Positions 34,757 through 44,241 of a stretch of DNA of 64,000 nt are shown in pieces. This DNA comes from Vibrio sp. HI00D65 (GTDB lineage Bacteria; Pseudomonadota; Gammaproteobacteria; Enterobacterales; Vibrionaceae): positions 1 to 64,000 of the forward strand of contig NZ_LWEH01000013.1 of NCBI RefSeq assembly GCF_001635455.1, given 5' to 3'. The notes beneath the pieces are model-generated. The model was given only the letters and a program-made list of their open reading frames with translations, was not told the DNA's origin and searched no databases. Position 1 is the first letter of the stretch; each line of letters begins with the position of its first letter. Made by a program: the position numbers and the translations under genes.

Positions 34757-35192
34757 ACCTCGGCTTTTATATCACTTATTTTTATTAATAATTCAATGTG
34801 GACAAGCAGCTTTAGAAGCATTTCTTTGTTCAGAAGTACGTGGTTTAAGTATTTTGTGTTCGTTGTTTTCTGAAGATAATCTTGTAAAACTTATTTATAG
34901 TTTTTTGTGCATAGGATGCTTTGAACGTTTTTTGAGCTTGGTGGGTTATTGATCCTGTTGTTTTCAAAGTACTGATGGACAGGCCGCAGTACTTTGATAG
35001 GTTTTGTTAAAGTTGACGTTTTGACGATAAAACCTTTCATGAACATGACTGGAGAAAGCGATCTTCATGAAAACATGGTGCATTCATACCGGATGGTAGC
35101 CTTTGCTGAACCGCGACTATACTCAGCACTGTATGGCGAACCAAAACACAACGAAAACAGAGAAAATGCACAGATTAGCGCACCCAAGTTAC
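34757..35192. other. Non-coding region containing a long inverted repeat
   Basis: These 436 bases lie between the serine hydrolase and the rlpA-like gene. TCAAAGTACTG (34964-34974) and CAGTACTTTGA (34987-34997) are exact inverted copies around a 12-base GC-rich loop, followed by TAGGTTTTG. This may be a late terminator. A frame of 94 codons at 34994-35278 runs into rlpA in the wrong phase and is not believed. Confidence 0.5.
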
Positions 35193-35618
35193 ATGAAAAA
35201 ACTGCATATCACTTTTACCGCTCTTATTCTTATGATATTGGCCGGATGCACCTCAACGTCGGCGGTCGGCAGTTCTAAAACAAAGGAATATGCCAAGTCA
35301 CATGCTCTTGCTGGTAAAGCTTCTTGGTATGGTGATAAGTTCCATGGCAAGCTCACAGCAAGTGGTGAGACGTATCATATGAATGCTTACACGGCAGCGC
35401 ATAAAACCTTAGCCTTTGGCACGATCGTGAGAGTGACTAACACCACCAATAATAAATCTGTCGAAGTGAAAATTAACGACCGAGGCCCTTACGTAAAAGG
35501 CCGAGTGATCGACCTTTCTCACAAAGCATTTGCGAAAATCGGCAACGTTAAGCAAGGCACAGTTCCTGTTAGAATCGAAATTGTTGATGACAGTAATACC
35601 TTTAGGTACAAACATTAA
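35193..35618 (+). CDS. rlpA: Short RlpA-like septal/lytic lipoprotein (double-psi beta-barrel)
   Basis: A lipoprotein signal (ITFTALILMILAGC) is followed by a single RlpA double-psi beta-barrel: LAGKASWYGDKFHGKLTASG, then NAYTAAHKTLAFGTIVRVTN and VKINDRGPYVKGRVIDLS. The catalytic-type Asp is in the NDRGP loop and a conserved His is in AAHKTL. RlpA proteins act on denuded glycan strands of peptidoglycan. The usual C-terminal SPOR domain is missing, so this may be a paralogue with a different location. A longer frame from 35103 is not supported. The ATG at 35193 gives the lipoprotein signal. Confidence 0.85.
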   Translation: MKKLHITFTALILMILAGCTSTSAVGSSKTKEYAKSHALAGKASWYGDKFHGKLTASGETYHMNAYTAAHKTLAFGTIVRVTNTTNNKSVEVKINDRGPYVKGRVIDLSHKAFAKIGNVKQGTVPVRIEIVDDSNTFRYKH

Positions 35619-35654
35619 TCACCTCTAAGTTTGAGTTGGTTTGTGAAACTCCAA

Positions 35655-35686
35655 GGGTTGGTAGAGATACCACCCCCTTCGTTTTA
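35655..35686 (+). terminator. Terminator-like hairpin after the rlpA-like gene
   Basis: GGGTTGGTA and TACCACCCC pair with one mismatch around loop GAGA, followed by CTTCGTTTT. It shares the TTGGTAGAGATACCA core with the terminator at 33196. Confidence 0.65.
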
Positions 35687-35827
35687 GGGCTCCAACTTAG
35701 GTGTGACAAGAACGTATTCTAATAGATCGATGGAAAGGCACCGAGTGTTCCTGTGGGAACTCAATATCTACTCCGCTCAGCCTCAGATAGTGATAGAATC
35801 CCCGAATCAGAATTACCGAGAAACTCC

Positions 35828-36166
35828 ATGTTTATCCATCAAGTTAATGACATCGACTGGCTGGTTATTACCGCTTTTGAAGAACTGAGAACTATGTTTA
35901 TCGAAGATGCAGGCAGGATCCCTCGCTGCTTTTCTGTCGCTAGCGAATTGAGCCTGATTGATCAAGCCAAGCGCGCTTATGGATACCTACCTCCACTTCG
36001 CGGCGTTATCACCGATACCGGAACTTTTCAAAGCCCGGATAATGAAGAAGATTTGAACCCACAGCTTGCCTGCTTAGTTGAGGGGCGTGGTCGAGTATTT
36101 ATCTATCACGGAGGTTTTGTTGCTTTTGTGGATGATGAGCAAACCTTCATTACCCGAATGGATTAG
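35828..36166 (+). CDS. Conserved-looking small protein of unknown function
   Basis: The protein is about 112 residues, soluble and acidic, with no signal peptide or membrane segment. It begins MFIHQVNDIDWLVITAFEEL and ends GGFVAFVDDEQTFITRMD. I do not recognise the family. The frame is open further upstream to 35753, but the ATG at 35828 gives the most compact start. There is no good ribosome-binding sequence for either start. It converges with the lipoprotein gene at 36283, with a hairpin between. Confidence 0.5.
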   Translation: MFIHQVNDIDWLVITAFEELRTMFIEDAGRIPRCFSVASELSLIDQAKRAYGYLPPLRGVITDTGTFQSPDNEEDLNPQLACLVEGRGRVFIYHGGFVAFVDDEQTFITRMD

Positions 36167-36248
36167 GCTAAAAATTAGCTTTGGAAAAATGAATGTGGGA
36201 ACTGAAAATAACTTAAAGCATGATAAACCGCTTGTGCTTGAGCTGAAA

Positions 36249-36272
36249 GAAGCTCCTTTAGCAAGGAGCTTC
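36249..36272. terminator. Hairpin between convergent genes
   Basis: GAAGCTCCTT and AAGGAGCTTC are exact inverted copies around a four-base loop. T-content after it is modest on both strands. Confidence 0.6.
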
Positions 36273-36282
36273 CAATATTTTA

Positions 36283-36936
36283 TTAGATCTCTTCGCCTGT
36301 ATCTAACCAAGGTGTGCCTTGGAGATTAGGGTAACCCTCTAGGTAAGTAATTTCAGCACCGGTTTCACTTTTTACTTTCCTAACAATGTCAAGAAATGTC
36401 TTTTCTGTCCATTCCTCAGGAGTTCCAACCATTGCTTGTGCCATTTCGCGGCTAATTTGCATAAGTCCACCAGTTTGTTTTTTGAACGTAGCATATGTAT
36501 CTAGATGATACCCTCCTTCGTACTCCCAAAGACAAGCTGTAATCCTCAAACTGTCACTGCCCTCAACATCGCGATTGGCTTGAGCTACCCAAACTGCTCC
36601 CTCGCAAGAAGCCATTTTAATAGATGCACCACTTGCTGCAGCTAAAGCTGCCATTGAAGACCCTTCAAAAGGATTAATTAGCTTGAATCTGCCTGGCTCA
36701 GAAGGTGGCTTAGAAAATGATGGGATTGGGGTGTTCTCTGTTGCGTTATTAATATTTTGTCCTAGCCCGTCGCTAGCAGCAGCTATTACAGAGGAACGGT
36801 GACTATTGGTTTCAATATTAAAAATTCGATAATACTCAACGGTTTTAGTTTTCTCTACCAAAGAGTTGTTTAGGGAGCCACAGCCAGCCAACGCCAGGGT
36901 CATTAGGACAGAAGCAGCAAAGCGAGTTTTTTGCAT
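36283..36936 (-). CDS. Lipoprotein of unknown function
   Basis: This 217-residue protein has a lipobox at about residue 19 (VLMTLALAGCGS). The mature part includes an alanine-rich helix (GSSMAALAAASGASIKMASC), a sheet stretch ITACLWEYEGGYHLDTYATF, and a C-terminal part ending PWLDTGEEI. No family is recognised. The cysteines in MASCEG and ITACLW could form a disulfide. It stands alone, in an AT-rich setting. Confidence 0.6.
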   Translation of the reverse strand: MQKTRFAASVLMTLALAGCGSLNNSLVEKTKTVEYYRIFNIETNSHRSSVIAAASDGLGQNINNATENTPIPSFSKPPSEPGRFKLINPFEGSSMAALAAASGASIKMASCEGAVWVAQANRDVEGSDSLRITACLWEYEGGYHLDTYATFKKQTGGLMQISREMAQAMVGTPEEWTEKTFLDIVRKVKSETGAEITYLEGYPNLQGTPWLDTGEEI

Positions 36937-37155
36937 AATAAGTCTCTGATTTTATTATTAAGTAATAAGAATACGGGTGAATATATGTTACGTAATTATA
37001 TAAAATCAAAATAATCCCCATTAAGTGCAACCTATTTCACATTAGTGGGCTCGATATTACGTGTTTTTGGTTATGTAGAGCGCTGCTTGCGAATTTAATT
37101 TTCTATTGATACCTATTTCATTTTCTTATTTATTCCACTCAAGTTATTAGAGCAA

Positions 37156-38145
37156 TCAATCTTGTTTGTTTACTGAAAATGCTGGTGGGTAGCCAAACGC
37201 TTTTTTATAAGCGCTGGTGAAGTTAGAAGGGTGTCGATAACCTGCGTGGTAAGCTACTTCAGTGATTGACACCAACCCTTGTTCTAAGTGCTTGCGTGCC
37301 ATTTCTAGTCGACGACGTCTTATGTAACTTTTGATGCTGCAACCAATCACGTCTTTGAATTTTCTTCTAAGGTTTGATTCGCTAGTAGTCGCGTATTCAG
37401 CCAAGGACTTAACTGATAAGTCTTTGTCGAGGTTCTCCTCAATGTAGTTAATCAACTCATCAATCGAGTGCTTTGCACTTTCAGTCGCCGCTGTTTGTGT
37501 TTCTGTAACTCCGACTTCTAACGCGGTATCACTATTAGACAGCTGTTCGAACACTTCTAATACCAAGCTGTGCGTTAATGCCTCTAACCTAATCTTCTTA
37601 AATGTGTCGCTTCCATCTTGTAACTGGATGATCCTTTCGAGTAGTTCTTGTAATTGATGATTTGATTGCAAGTCGAAATGGGATAAGTGTTGAGAAATGA
37701 AATCGTCAATCCTGCTGCCAGATTCTATACGTTCATGAATCCACTGGTGCGGGATGAGTACTTTTAATTTGGAAACCTTGTTGCCTTTTTGAACAGCTCG
37801 TCGGAACGTCGCGGGTTTTGCTAGATTGACTACCAAGGCTTGATAGCCATGTTTTGAATCCATAAAGAAGTTTGAATCGTCGTAGCCGAAATCGAGTTTT
37901 CCTTCTTTTAAAATTATTAAAATTAGAGCCTTACGAGCAGTCGAGATGACTTGGTGATCGTTGAGTTCTGTCGTGGTTCCCCAGTGCAGAGAGAAGTTCT
38001 CTTGCACTTTGCATATATCCACATTGCCTTCAATTAGAGGGACTGTTTCTGAGTATTGCTCCGATACCATTTGAAAGTTTTTTTCACTCCCTACCCAACG
38101 CACTAGGGCACTTTTCTTAAAAGGTGAAGGTATTCGACTATTCAT
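37156..38145 (-). CDS. AraC-family regulator, probably of siderophore uptake genes
   Basis: This 329-residue protein has an N-terminal sensor region of about 220 residues without strong similarity I can name. The C-terminal AraC tandem helix-turn-helix starts at about residue 228: IDELINYIEENLDKDLSVKS, AEYATTSESNLRRKFKDVIG, EVAYHAGYRHPSNFTSAYKK. The layout resembles PchR-type activators that sense ferric siderophores. It is divergent from the esterase and TonB receptor genes and their Fur box, so it probably activates them when the siderophore enters the cell. The proposal rests on gene context. Confidence 0.82.
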   Translation of the reverse strand: MNSRIPSPFKKSALVRWVGSEKNFQMVSEQYSETVPLIEGNVDICKVQENFSLHWGTTTELNDHQVISTARKALILIILKEGKLDFGYDDSNFFMDSKHGYQALVVNLAKPATFRRAVQKGNKVSKLKVLIPHQWIHERIESGSRIDDFISQHLSHFDLQSNHQLQELLERIIQLQDGSDTFKKIRLEALTHSLVLEVFEQLSNSDTALEVGVTETQTAATESAKHSIDELINYIEENLDKDLSVKSLAEYATTSESNLRRKFKDVIGCSIKSYIRRRRLEMARKHLEQGLVSITEVAYHAGYRHPSNFTSAYKKAFGYPPAFSVNKQD

Positions 38146-38225
38146 AAGCTCCTGCCAATTTTCATAACAATCCAGTCACTTTGGATAACTCAATCTGCTG
38201 TTCCCAAGTGAAAAAGAAAATTATC

Positions 38226-38244
38226 ATAAATGATAATCAATATC
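38226..38244. promoter_or_regulatory. Fur box upstream of the esterase-receptor operon
   Basis: The 19 bases match the consensus GATAATGATAATCATTATC at 15 positions (core AATGATAATCAATATC), inside a longer run of TTATCAT/TGATAAT-type half-sites. It covers an upstream ATG at 38230, showing that the real start is the ATG at 38266. Confidence 0.75.
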
Positions 38245-38265
38245 ATTAAATGCAATTGGATTATC

Positions 38266-39858
38266 ATGAAATGGATTTTTTTCGTTACCGCTCTGTTCAC
38301 TCAAATAGTAAGTGCGCGGGCAATGATCGTTGAAGCCAATAAGCCTCAGCGCATTGAGCTCCACTCTCAGCAAGACACGTTTTTAAAGATCAGTGAACCA
38401 GGTTACTACCGTGGTTTTATCCGAAGCCAAAGCCACATGGAACACGTGATTGCTTTTAATTCCGCTGGCGATCCAATAAAAAAATTACTGAATCATGAGG
38501 CGAGAGAGACTGAGATTTTCTGGTATGTCGATCAAGCTGACACTTATCGAATTGAAATGCAGAGTGCTGATACTGAGGCATCTAAGGCTGAAATGCAGCT
38601 TGCTCCTATGCCTCTGAAAAAGGATCAGTATCTATCGCCAAAGGTGTCGATGTTAAGTCCAACATTGTCACGTACTGCAGATGATATTCAAGGCGGTGTA
38701 AAAGATGCAGAAAAAAAGTTTTGGCAAATCATTGAGTCTCAGGGGGCACCGCTTGTCGAGTATCAACTTAACAACAAAGCATTCGTTACTTTCTTATTTC
38801 GCGGGAATGCAAACAACGTTCGGCTATTAGGTGCGCCATATGGCGGACATGCACAGATGAGCAAAATTGAAGGCAGTGATATCTGGTTTCGCTCTTTTGA
38901 AGTTCCAGATTCAACGCGTCTCTCCTATCGAATAGCACCTAATGTGCCTCAACTAGCTCGAGATACTAACCGAGAACAACGCAGAGCAGTATTGGCGACT
39001 GCAGCACTAGACCCATTAAATTTGGAGCCCAGCTTTGGCTCTGATACTGGAATATTTGGCGCTGCTTCTACCTTGACGCTTAAACATGCATCAAGCGATA
39101 GCGTAGCGACAGAAGAAGGTAACCCCAAAGGTCAGTTAACGCATTTTCTTTATCAGGGGGACTCTGAGGCTGAAGCAAGGAAAATCAGTCTGTATGAGCC
39201 AAATAGCGTTTACTCAACAACTGATAAGTCACCGCTTTTGATCTTGTTTGATGGTGATTCTTACCTCGACAAAGTCCCAGCGCCTCTGGTGATAGATAAC
39301 TTAGTTGCGAGTAAAGCTATTCCTCCGATGAGAGTGGTGTTTGTTAACCCGCCCAGACCGAGCCTTCGAGCAGAAGAGCTGAGACCGAATAAAGTGTTTG
39401 CCGACATGCTCGCTAATGAGTTTATCCCTTGGCTTTGTAGTACGCACTCAATATGCCCCGCAGCTGAAAATACAGTGTTGTCTGGTTCGAGCTTTGGTGG
39501 ATTAGCGTCAATGTTCATTGCGTTGGAGCACCCTCAACGTTTTGGAAAAGTGTTGAGTCAGTCTGGTTCATTTTGGTGGCAGCCAAAGACCGCTAAGAGT
39601 ATCGCAAGTGATAAACAAAGTTGGATGAGTGAACTGGTCGCATCAAGCGGTAAGAAAGACATTAAGGTCTACCTCAATGCAGGTGTTTTTGAGACTGAGC
39701 CGGTGCATGCAAGCATCTATCAAACCAATAAAACCCTTTTTAATACCCTCAAAGAGAAAGGGTACCCCGTTACGTTCAAAAGTGCTGCGAGTGGTCATGA
39801 CTATTACAGTTGGCGCGTTTTGCTCGCTGATGGACTAACAACACTTTTTAGTAAGTAA
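38266..39858 (+). CDS. Exported enterochelin-esterase-like siderophore hydrolase
   Basis: This protein of about 530 residues has a Sec signal peptide (KWIFFVTALFTQIVSARA). The middle part (about 150-270) resembles the N-terminal domain of enterochelin esterases. The C-terminal alpha/beta-hydrolase is of the esterase D type: LLILFDGDSYLDKVPAPLVI, nucleophile Ser in LSGSSFGGLASMF, and the His in SGHDYYSWRVLL near the end. Such enzymes cut the ester backbone of catecholate siderophores. The signal peptide points to the periplasm, as with IroE-type enzymes, rather than the cytoplasm as with Fes. It is 22 bases before the receptor gene. Confidence 0.83.
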   Translation: MKWIFFVTALFTQIVSARAMIVEANKPQRIELHSQQDTFLKISEPGYYRGFIRSQSHMEHVIAFNSAGDPIKKLLNHEARETEIFWYVDQADTYRIEMQSADTEASKAEMQLAPMPLKKDQYLSPKVSMLSPTLSRTADDIQGGVKDAEKKFWQIIESQGAPLVEYQLNNKAFVTFLFRGNANNVRLLGAPYGGHAQMSKIEGSDIWFRSFEVPDSTRLSYRIAPNVPQLARDTNREQRRAVLATAALDPLNLEPSFGSDTGIFGAASTLTLKHASSDSVATEEGNPKGQLTHFLYQGDSEAEARKISLYEPNSVYSTTDKSPLLILFDGDSYLDKVPAPLVIDNLVASKAIPPMRVVFVNPPRPSLRAEELRPNKVFADMLANEFIPWLCSTHSICPAAENTVLSGSSFGGLASMFIALEHPQRFGKVLSQSGSFWWQPKTAKSIASDKQSWMSELVASSGKKDIKVYLNAGVFETEPVHASIYQTNKTLFNTLKEKGYPVTFKSAASGHDYYSWRVLLADGLTTLFSK

Positions 39859-39880
39859 AGACCAAGGAAATACCCAAGAA

Positions 39881-41860
39881 ATGGAACACATAAAAATACA
39901 AAAAAATAAATTAGCAGCGGCCCTCATGCTGGCTGGATTTGCCTCTCTATCAGCTAAAGCTAGTGAAGCAAAGCACACAGAAACTATGGTTGTTACCGCA
40001 AGTCAGTATGAAACGGCGATAAAAAATGCACCTGCATCAATATCTGTGATTACGCGCGAAGAGATAGATAAGCTTCCTGCGACCGATATTTCGACCGCGC
40101 TTGAGAGCGTCGCGGGTGTGCATGTGGCTAAAACAACGGGTGCTGAGCCTAGAATCATAATTCGTGGCCTGCAGAACCAAAACTCAGCCAACGGAAATTA
40201 CACTCTGTTTTTGGTAAATGGTCGTCGTATCAGCTCTAGCGAAACTGTGATTCGTGGGGCGTCGTTTGATTTGTCGAGCATTCCAATGAGCGCGATTGAG
40301 CGAATTGAAGTGGTGCGCGGCCCGATGTCATCTCTATATGGCAGTGAAGCGATTGGTGGTGTAGTTAACGTGATTCTCAAGCAGGCGTCGACAGAGACTC
40401 ATGTTTCTGGAGGTCTGACTTATAGCATGCCAGAAGACAACAAAGCGAATGCGTTATTGTCTGATGCAGATGGCGAACTCAAAAGTGGCAATGTGTTCGT
40501 CAGCGGGTCGATCATTCCCGATGTTCTGACGTACACCACGACAGTCGATATTAGTGAGCGTAATGCTTGGTTCCCGGAAGATGCTGGGGCAAGCTTTTCT
40601 CCTCAAACGGAACAAAAAAGAAATGTATTTCGTGGATCTTTGAATTGGTACGCGACAGAGCAAGACGAAATCTATTTTGATCTTTCTTACTCAAAGGATG
40701 ACCGTGTAGAGAATCGTTACTTGATTAATTTCAACAGGTTAGCAACTAGCTATTATGAGGGTGAAAAGCTAACTGGCACGCTAGGATATATACGTAGTTG
40801 GGATTGGGGTGAATCAGATGCCAGTTATTTCTACGAAACCTCTGAAGTGGATGAAGACAATTTTCACCCAATGGTAGATGCAGCGGTATTGAGCCAAGAC
40901 AACCACACCGTAGATGCTAAGTTTGTCGTTGATCAGTTTGAAAGCCAGATTTTGTCACTTGGGACACAAGTGTCTTATACCAGTGTCGAGAACGAGCGTG
41001 ATTATTCTAGCTCTCGTTCAGTAACGCAAAGTGCCGCTTATGTTCAAGATGAGTACTTTGTTACGGATGATCTAACCGCAACCGTAAGTGGTCGTCTTAC
41101 ACACAATAACCAGTTTGGTAATGACTTTAGCCCTCGAGTCTATTTTGTTTACAACGGCATCGATAATGTGACCTTCAAAGGTGGATATGGCGAAGGCTTT
41201 AAGTCGCCAACGCTTTTCCAATCGTCCGAAGATTTCTCATTAGTGAGTTGCGGTGGTCGATGTACATTGGTCGGGAATCCAGATCTCAAGCCACAGACCT
41301 CTAAGACTTACGAATTTTCAGCGATGTATTCAGGAGTTGATGGGTATGTGCAGGCGACGGCTTTCTATAATGATGTGAAAAACTTGATAGACCGCGACTT
41401 AACTCCATTTTTCACTGGCACCTCCGCAATTATTCAGTATGAGAACGTCGATAAAGTCGAAACCAAAGGTATTGAACTAGAGGGTAGCTATGAGCTTTCC
41501 GTAAGCTGGTCGTTTACGGCAAATGCGACGTATACCGATGCGGTGAACAAAGTTGATGATAAAGATATCGCGTACAGCCCTGAATGGTTAGCGAATGCAA
41601 ATCTCAATTGGTTGGCAACGCGTGATTTAGCTTTCTTTACTGGTTTGAATTATACCGGCAAGCAAAAAGACGGTTCTGATGCTGAACTAGACCCTTACAC
41701 TATCGTATCATTGGGGGGATCGTATGCGTTTAATGATAACTTCAAACTTCGTGCTGGGGTGACTAACTTAACGGATGAGCGCTTGGACCAATCAAACCAA
41801 GTATACGAAGAAACAGAAGTAGGACGTACCTACTATGTGAAGATGGATTTCGATTTTTAA
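39881..41860 (+). CDS. TonB-dependent catecholate-type siderophore receptor
   Basis: This 659-residue protein has a signal peptide and a TonB box (TMVVTAS) directly after it. A plug domain follows (NAPASISVITREEI, RGLQNQNSANGNYTLFLVNG, IERIEVVRGPMSSLYGSEAI) and then a 22-strand-type barrel ending YYVKMDFDF with terminal Phe. Overall features place it with the CirA/IrgA/FepA branch. It probably imports a ferric catecholate or its breakdown products. A terminator follows directly, so the operon is esterase plus receptor. Confidence 0.88.
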   Translation: MEHIKIQKNKLAAALMLAGFASLSAKASEAKHTETMVVTASQYETAIKNAPASISVITREEIDKLPATDISTALESVAGVHVAKTTGAEPRIIIRGLQNQNSANGNYTLFLVNGRRISSSETVIRGASFDLSSIPMSAIERIEVVRGPMSSLYGSEAIGGVVNVILKQASTETHVSGGLTYSMPEDNKANALLSDADGELKSGNVFVSGSIIPDVLTYTTTVDISERNAWFPEDAGASFSPQTEQKRNVFRGSLNWYATEQDEIYFDLSYSKDDRVENRYLINFNRLATSYYEGEKLTGTLGYIRSWDWGESDASYFYETSEVDEDNFHPMVDAAVLSQDNHTVDAKFVVDQFESQILSLGTQVSYTSVENERDYSSSRSVTQSAAYVQDEYFVTDDLTATVSGRLTHNNQFGNDFSPRVYFVYNGIDNVTFKGGYGEGFKSPTLFQSSEDFSLVSCGGRCTLVGNPDLKPQTSKTYEFSAMYSGVDGYVQATAFYNDVKNLIDRDLTPFFTGTSAIIQYENVDKVETKGIELEGSYELSVSWSFTANATYTDAVNKVDDKDIAYSPEWLANANLNWLATRDLAFFTGLNYTGKQKDGSDAELDPYTIVSLGGSYAFNDNFKLRAGVTNLTDERLDQSNQVYEETEVGRTYYVKMDFDF

Positions 41861-41874
41861 AGCTTCACTCAAAC

Positions 41875-41909
41875 AAAAATGGAACGCTAGGGCGTTCCAT
41901 TTTTTATTT
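41875..41909 (+). terminator. Terminator after the TonB receptor
   Basis: AATGGAACGC and GCGTTCCATT form a perfect stem, extended by A/T pairs, with loop TAGG, followed by TTTTTATTTG. Confidence 0.92.
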
Positions 41910-42413
41910 GTATTTATGCCACACACGGGTTCATTGCTCCAAGACTATAGCCTTGTTCGTTCGTTTGTTATGTTGGTGATCGGTAGGATATATACCAGCA
42001 ATGAAAGTTCAGCTTAGTTTTTACCCATTGGATTTCAGTGGCTGCTCAATAACGAAGTGAGCTTGGTGGTTTTATGCTCTATAGGTCAGGCGCCTATTTT
42101 TATGCTTGTTAGCTTTGAGACTTTATCTATCGTTTTAAATGAGTACATCAAGCGTGCAGCTCTGCCGAATGTACCTTCAGAATAGCAAACAACGCGACTT
42201 TTCCGTGTTTCATTTTTTCTTCAACTAGCACATAAATTTGTACAGTCAGAGAGGTGTCAATCAATACTGATGATGTCTATCTTATTGAATATTCGAGTTT
42301 ACTTTGTGTGTTGAGATTTCTTTACTAACAAAAATATATGCATTTTATGTCATATTTATTGTTAGCACGTATGTTTATGGAGGGAACCACTACAAATTGA
42401 TATAGGAAATCCA
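41910..42413. other. Long non-coding leader before the protease gene
   Basis: No gene, tRNA or clear hairpin is seen in these 504 bases. The last 100 bases are AT-rich and presumably hold the protease promoter. AGGGAACC near 42379 is too far from the ATG to be its ribosome-binding site. TAGGAAA just before the ATG is more likely. Confidence 0.4.
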
Positions 42414-43877
42414 ATGAAATTAATCTTATCTAACCTTGGTTTAGCGACAACATGTCTATTTTCTTCGTTCGTAAATGCGCAACCCCAGCTCCTCGTTCAG
42501 CCAGAATTACCTGTTATTGCCAATGAAGTTGAGTATCCACTGTCCCATCAAGCGTTGATTGAGACATCGGACAAACTATATAAACAGCGAATAGAGCATG
42601 TGGGGGCATCATTCATTAAGCTTCATTTCAAGTCGCTTGTCGTACCAAAGGGTAGTCTATTGCGCTTGAGTTCGAGCACCAGTGATGAAGTGGTTGAGTA
42701 TAGTGACAGTCAGACAGATTGGTTCGCTCAGTCTATTTCAAGTGAACGCATGTTGATTGAGGTTGTGCCAAACTCAAAGGGTCAATACGCTGAGTTCGAG
42801 ATAGATTACTACATGGCGGGCAAGAGTGCAGACGAAGAGGCATTGGTAACGTTATCGACATGTGGTGTTAATGAGCGCAGAGACGTAGCCTGCTGGGAAG
42901 AGTCTCATCCAGATAAGGTGGCTTGGACAACCCCCGTTGCAAGGCTTCTCATTAATGGGCGTAGTTTATGTACCGCTTGGCGTGTGGGGCCAGATAACCA
43001 TATGTTCACCAATAACCACTGTGTCGCATCAGAATCAGAACTGAGAAATACAGAGGTATGGTTTAACTATCAGCGCCGTACTTGTGACGGTTCTATGGCC
43101 ACCACGGTAAAAGTCATGGGGAGTAAGATACTCAGCACTGATTATGATTTGGATTACACACTTTTCACCATTGATGATTTTTCAAAAATTGAGTCGTTTG
43201 GTTATCTAGGCCTAGATGACCAAGAGCCAATCTTTGGCGATGGCATTTACATTCCTCAGCACGGCGCTGGTAAGCCGAAAGAACTGGCAATTGAAAGTGA
43301 CCAAAATGGTTCCGGAATGTGTCAGATTGACGTGGCTTCAACTAGTGGGCGAGGTGCCAATACCGATACTGGCTATTTCTGTGACACCATTGGCGGCTCG
43401 TCTGGTTCACCTGTTCTACGTACTGATAACAACAAAGCGATTGCTCTGCATCATTTTGGAGGGTGTGAAAACCAAGGCGTGAAAATGAGTAAGATTTGGC
43501 CACACGTGTCTGCATACTTTGGTGATACGTTGCCTGATGGCTCATTCGGTGAGCCGAACAATGATATTCCTGAGGTGACTTTAGGAAACTTGATTAGCGA
43601 TCTCTCCGCGACGTCCGGACAACAGAAACTGTTTGTGCTCAAAGCTGCAAATCGCAATACGGGCGTGAATGTTATTATGAAGTCTGGAGTAGGGGATGCT
43701 GATCTCTACATTCGTTCTGGCGCGCAACCAACGAAAAGTACTTACGATTGCCGACCTTATCGCTCTGGCAACTTTGAAACTTGCGAGGTGCCTAGGGCTG
43801 ATGAAGATCTTTACATCATGATCAATGCGTTCCGAAGTTTTTCTGGTGTATCTCTCTTATTGTCAGAGTCTCAATAA
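42414..43877 (+). CDS. Secreted trypsin-like serine protease with C-terminal PPC domain
   Basis: This 487-residue protein has a Sec signal peptide (ending VNA-Q) and a pro-region of about 120 residues. The chymotrypsin-fold catalytic part has H202 (FTNNHCV), an acidic residue likely D247 (LDYTLF) and S330 (GGSSGSPV). Numerous cysteines suit an extracellular protein. The C-terminal pre-peptidase domain (about 390-480, with DADLYIRSG and DEDLYIMINAF) is common in Vibrio proteases exported by type II secretion. The overall pattern is close to the lysyl-endopeptidase-like group. It is a single gene with its own terminator. Confidence 0.85.
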   Translation: MKLILSNLGLATTCLFSSFVNAQPQLLVQPELPVIANEVEYPLSHQALIETSDKLYKQRIEHVGASFIKLHFKSLVVPKGSLLRLSSSTSDEVVEYSDSQTDWFAQSISSERMLIEVVPNSKGQYAEFEIDYYMAGKSADEEALVTLSTCGVNERRDVACWEESHPDKVAWTTPVARLLINGRSLCTAWRVGPDNHMFTNNHCVASESELRNTEVWFNYQRRTCDGSMATTVKVMGSKILSTDYDLDYTLFTIDDFSKIESFGYLGLDDQEPIFGDGIYIPQHGAGKPKELAIESDQNGSGMCQIDVASTSGRGANTDTGYFCDTIGGSSGSPVLRTDNNKAIALHHFGGCENQGVKMSKIWPHVSAYFGDTLPDGSFGEPNNDIPEVTLGNLISDLSATSGQQKLFVLKAANRNTGVNVIMKSGVGDADLYIRSGAQPTKSTYDCRPYRSGNFETCEVPRADEDLYIMINAFRSFSGVSLLLSESQ

Positions 43878-43910
43878 CAGTCGTGAAATCAGTTTACGAT
43901 ATGAATAATC

Positions 43911-43935
43911 AAGGCGAACCTATTAGGTTCGCCTT
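43911..43935 (+). terminator. Hairpin after the protease gene
   Basis: AAGGCGAACC and GGTTCGCCTT form a perfect ten-pair stem around TATTA. The following sequence (ATGGTTTAT) is only moderately T-rich. Confidence 0.7.
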
Positions 43936-44241
43936 ATGGTTTATAATTAAACAGAATAGTGAATAAAAAGAATCGTTGTTAGTGATAGTTGAATATTTCT
44001 TGATTGTTTAAATTATTAATAATAAACGCCATGTCTCTATTAAGTTTCTCTCACTAACTTTATATCCATATTAAATTTAAGTTATTTAACCTTCGATATA
44101 TAAAATATACCCGACGCCAATCTTTAATATTCATAAAAGCAATCATTGCTTCCACCAAGATCACAAATATTGATATGTACTGTGTTGCATATTTGGTTTC
44201 TGAGTTATTTTCCTGCCGCCAATCACAAAGGAAAAATAACA
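43936..44241. other. AT-rich intergenic region before the periplasmic protein gene
   Basis: These 306 bases are very AT-rich with no convincing gene. Open frames on both strands here lack ribosome-binding sites and family-like sequence. The promoter of the gene at 44242 presumably lies here. Confidence 0.4.

Noticed and set aside
34994..35278. 94-codon frame before rlpA
   Set aside because: It overlaps the signal peptide of the RlpA-like lipoprotein in another phase and resembles nothing known.
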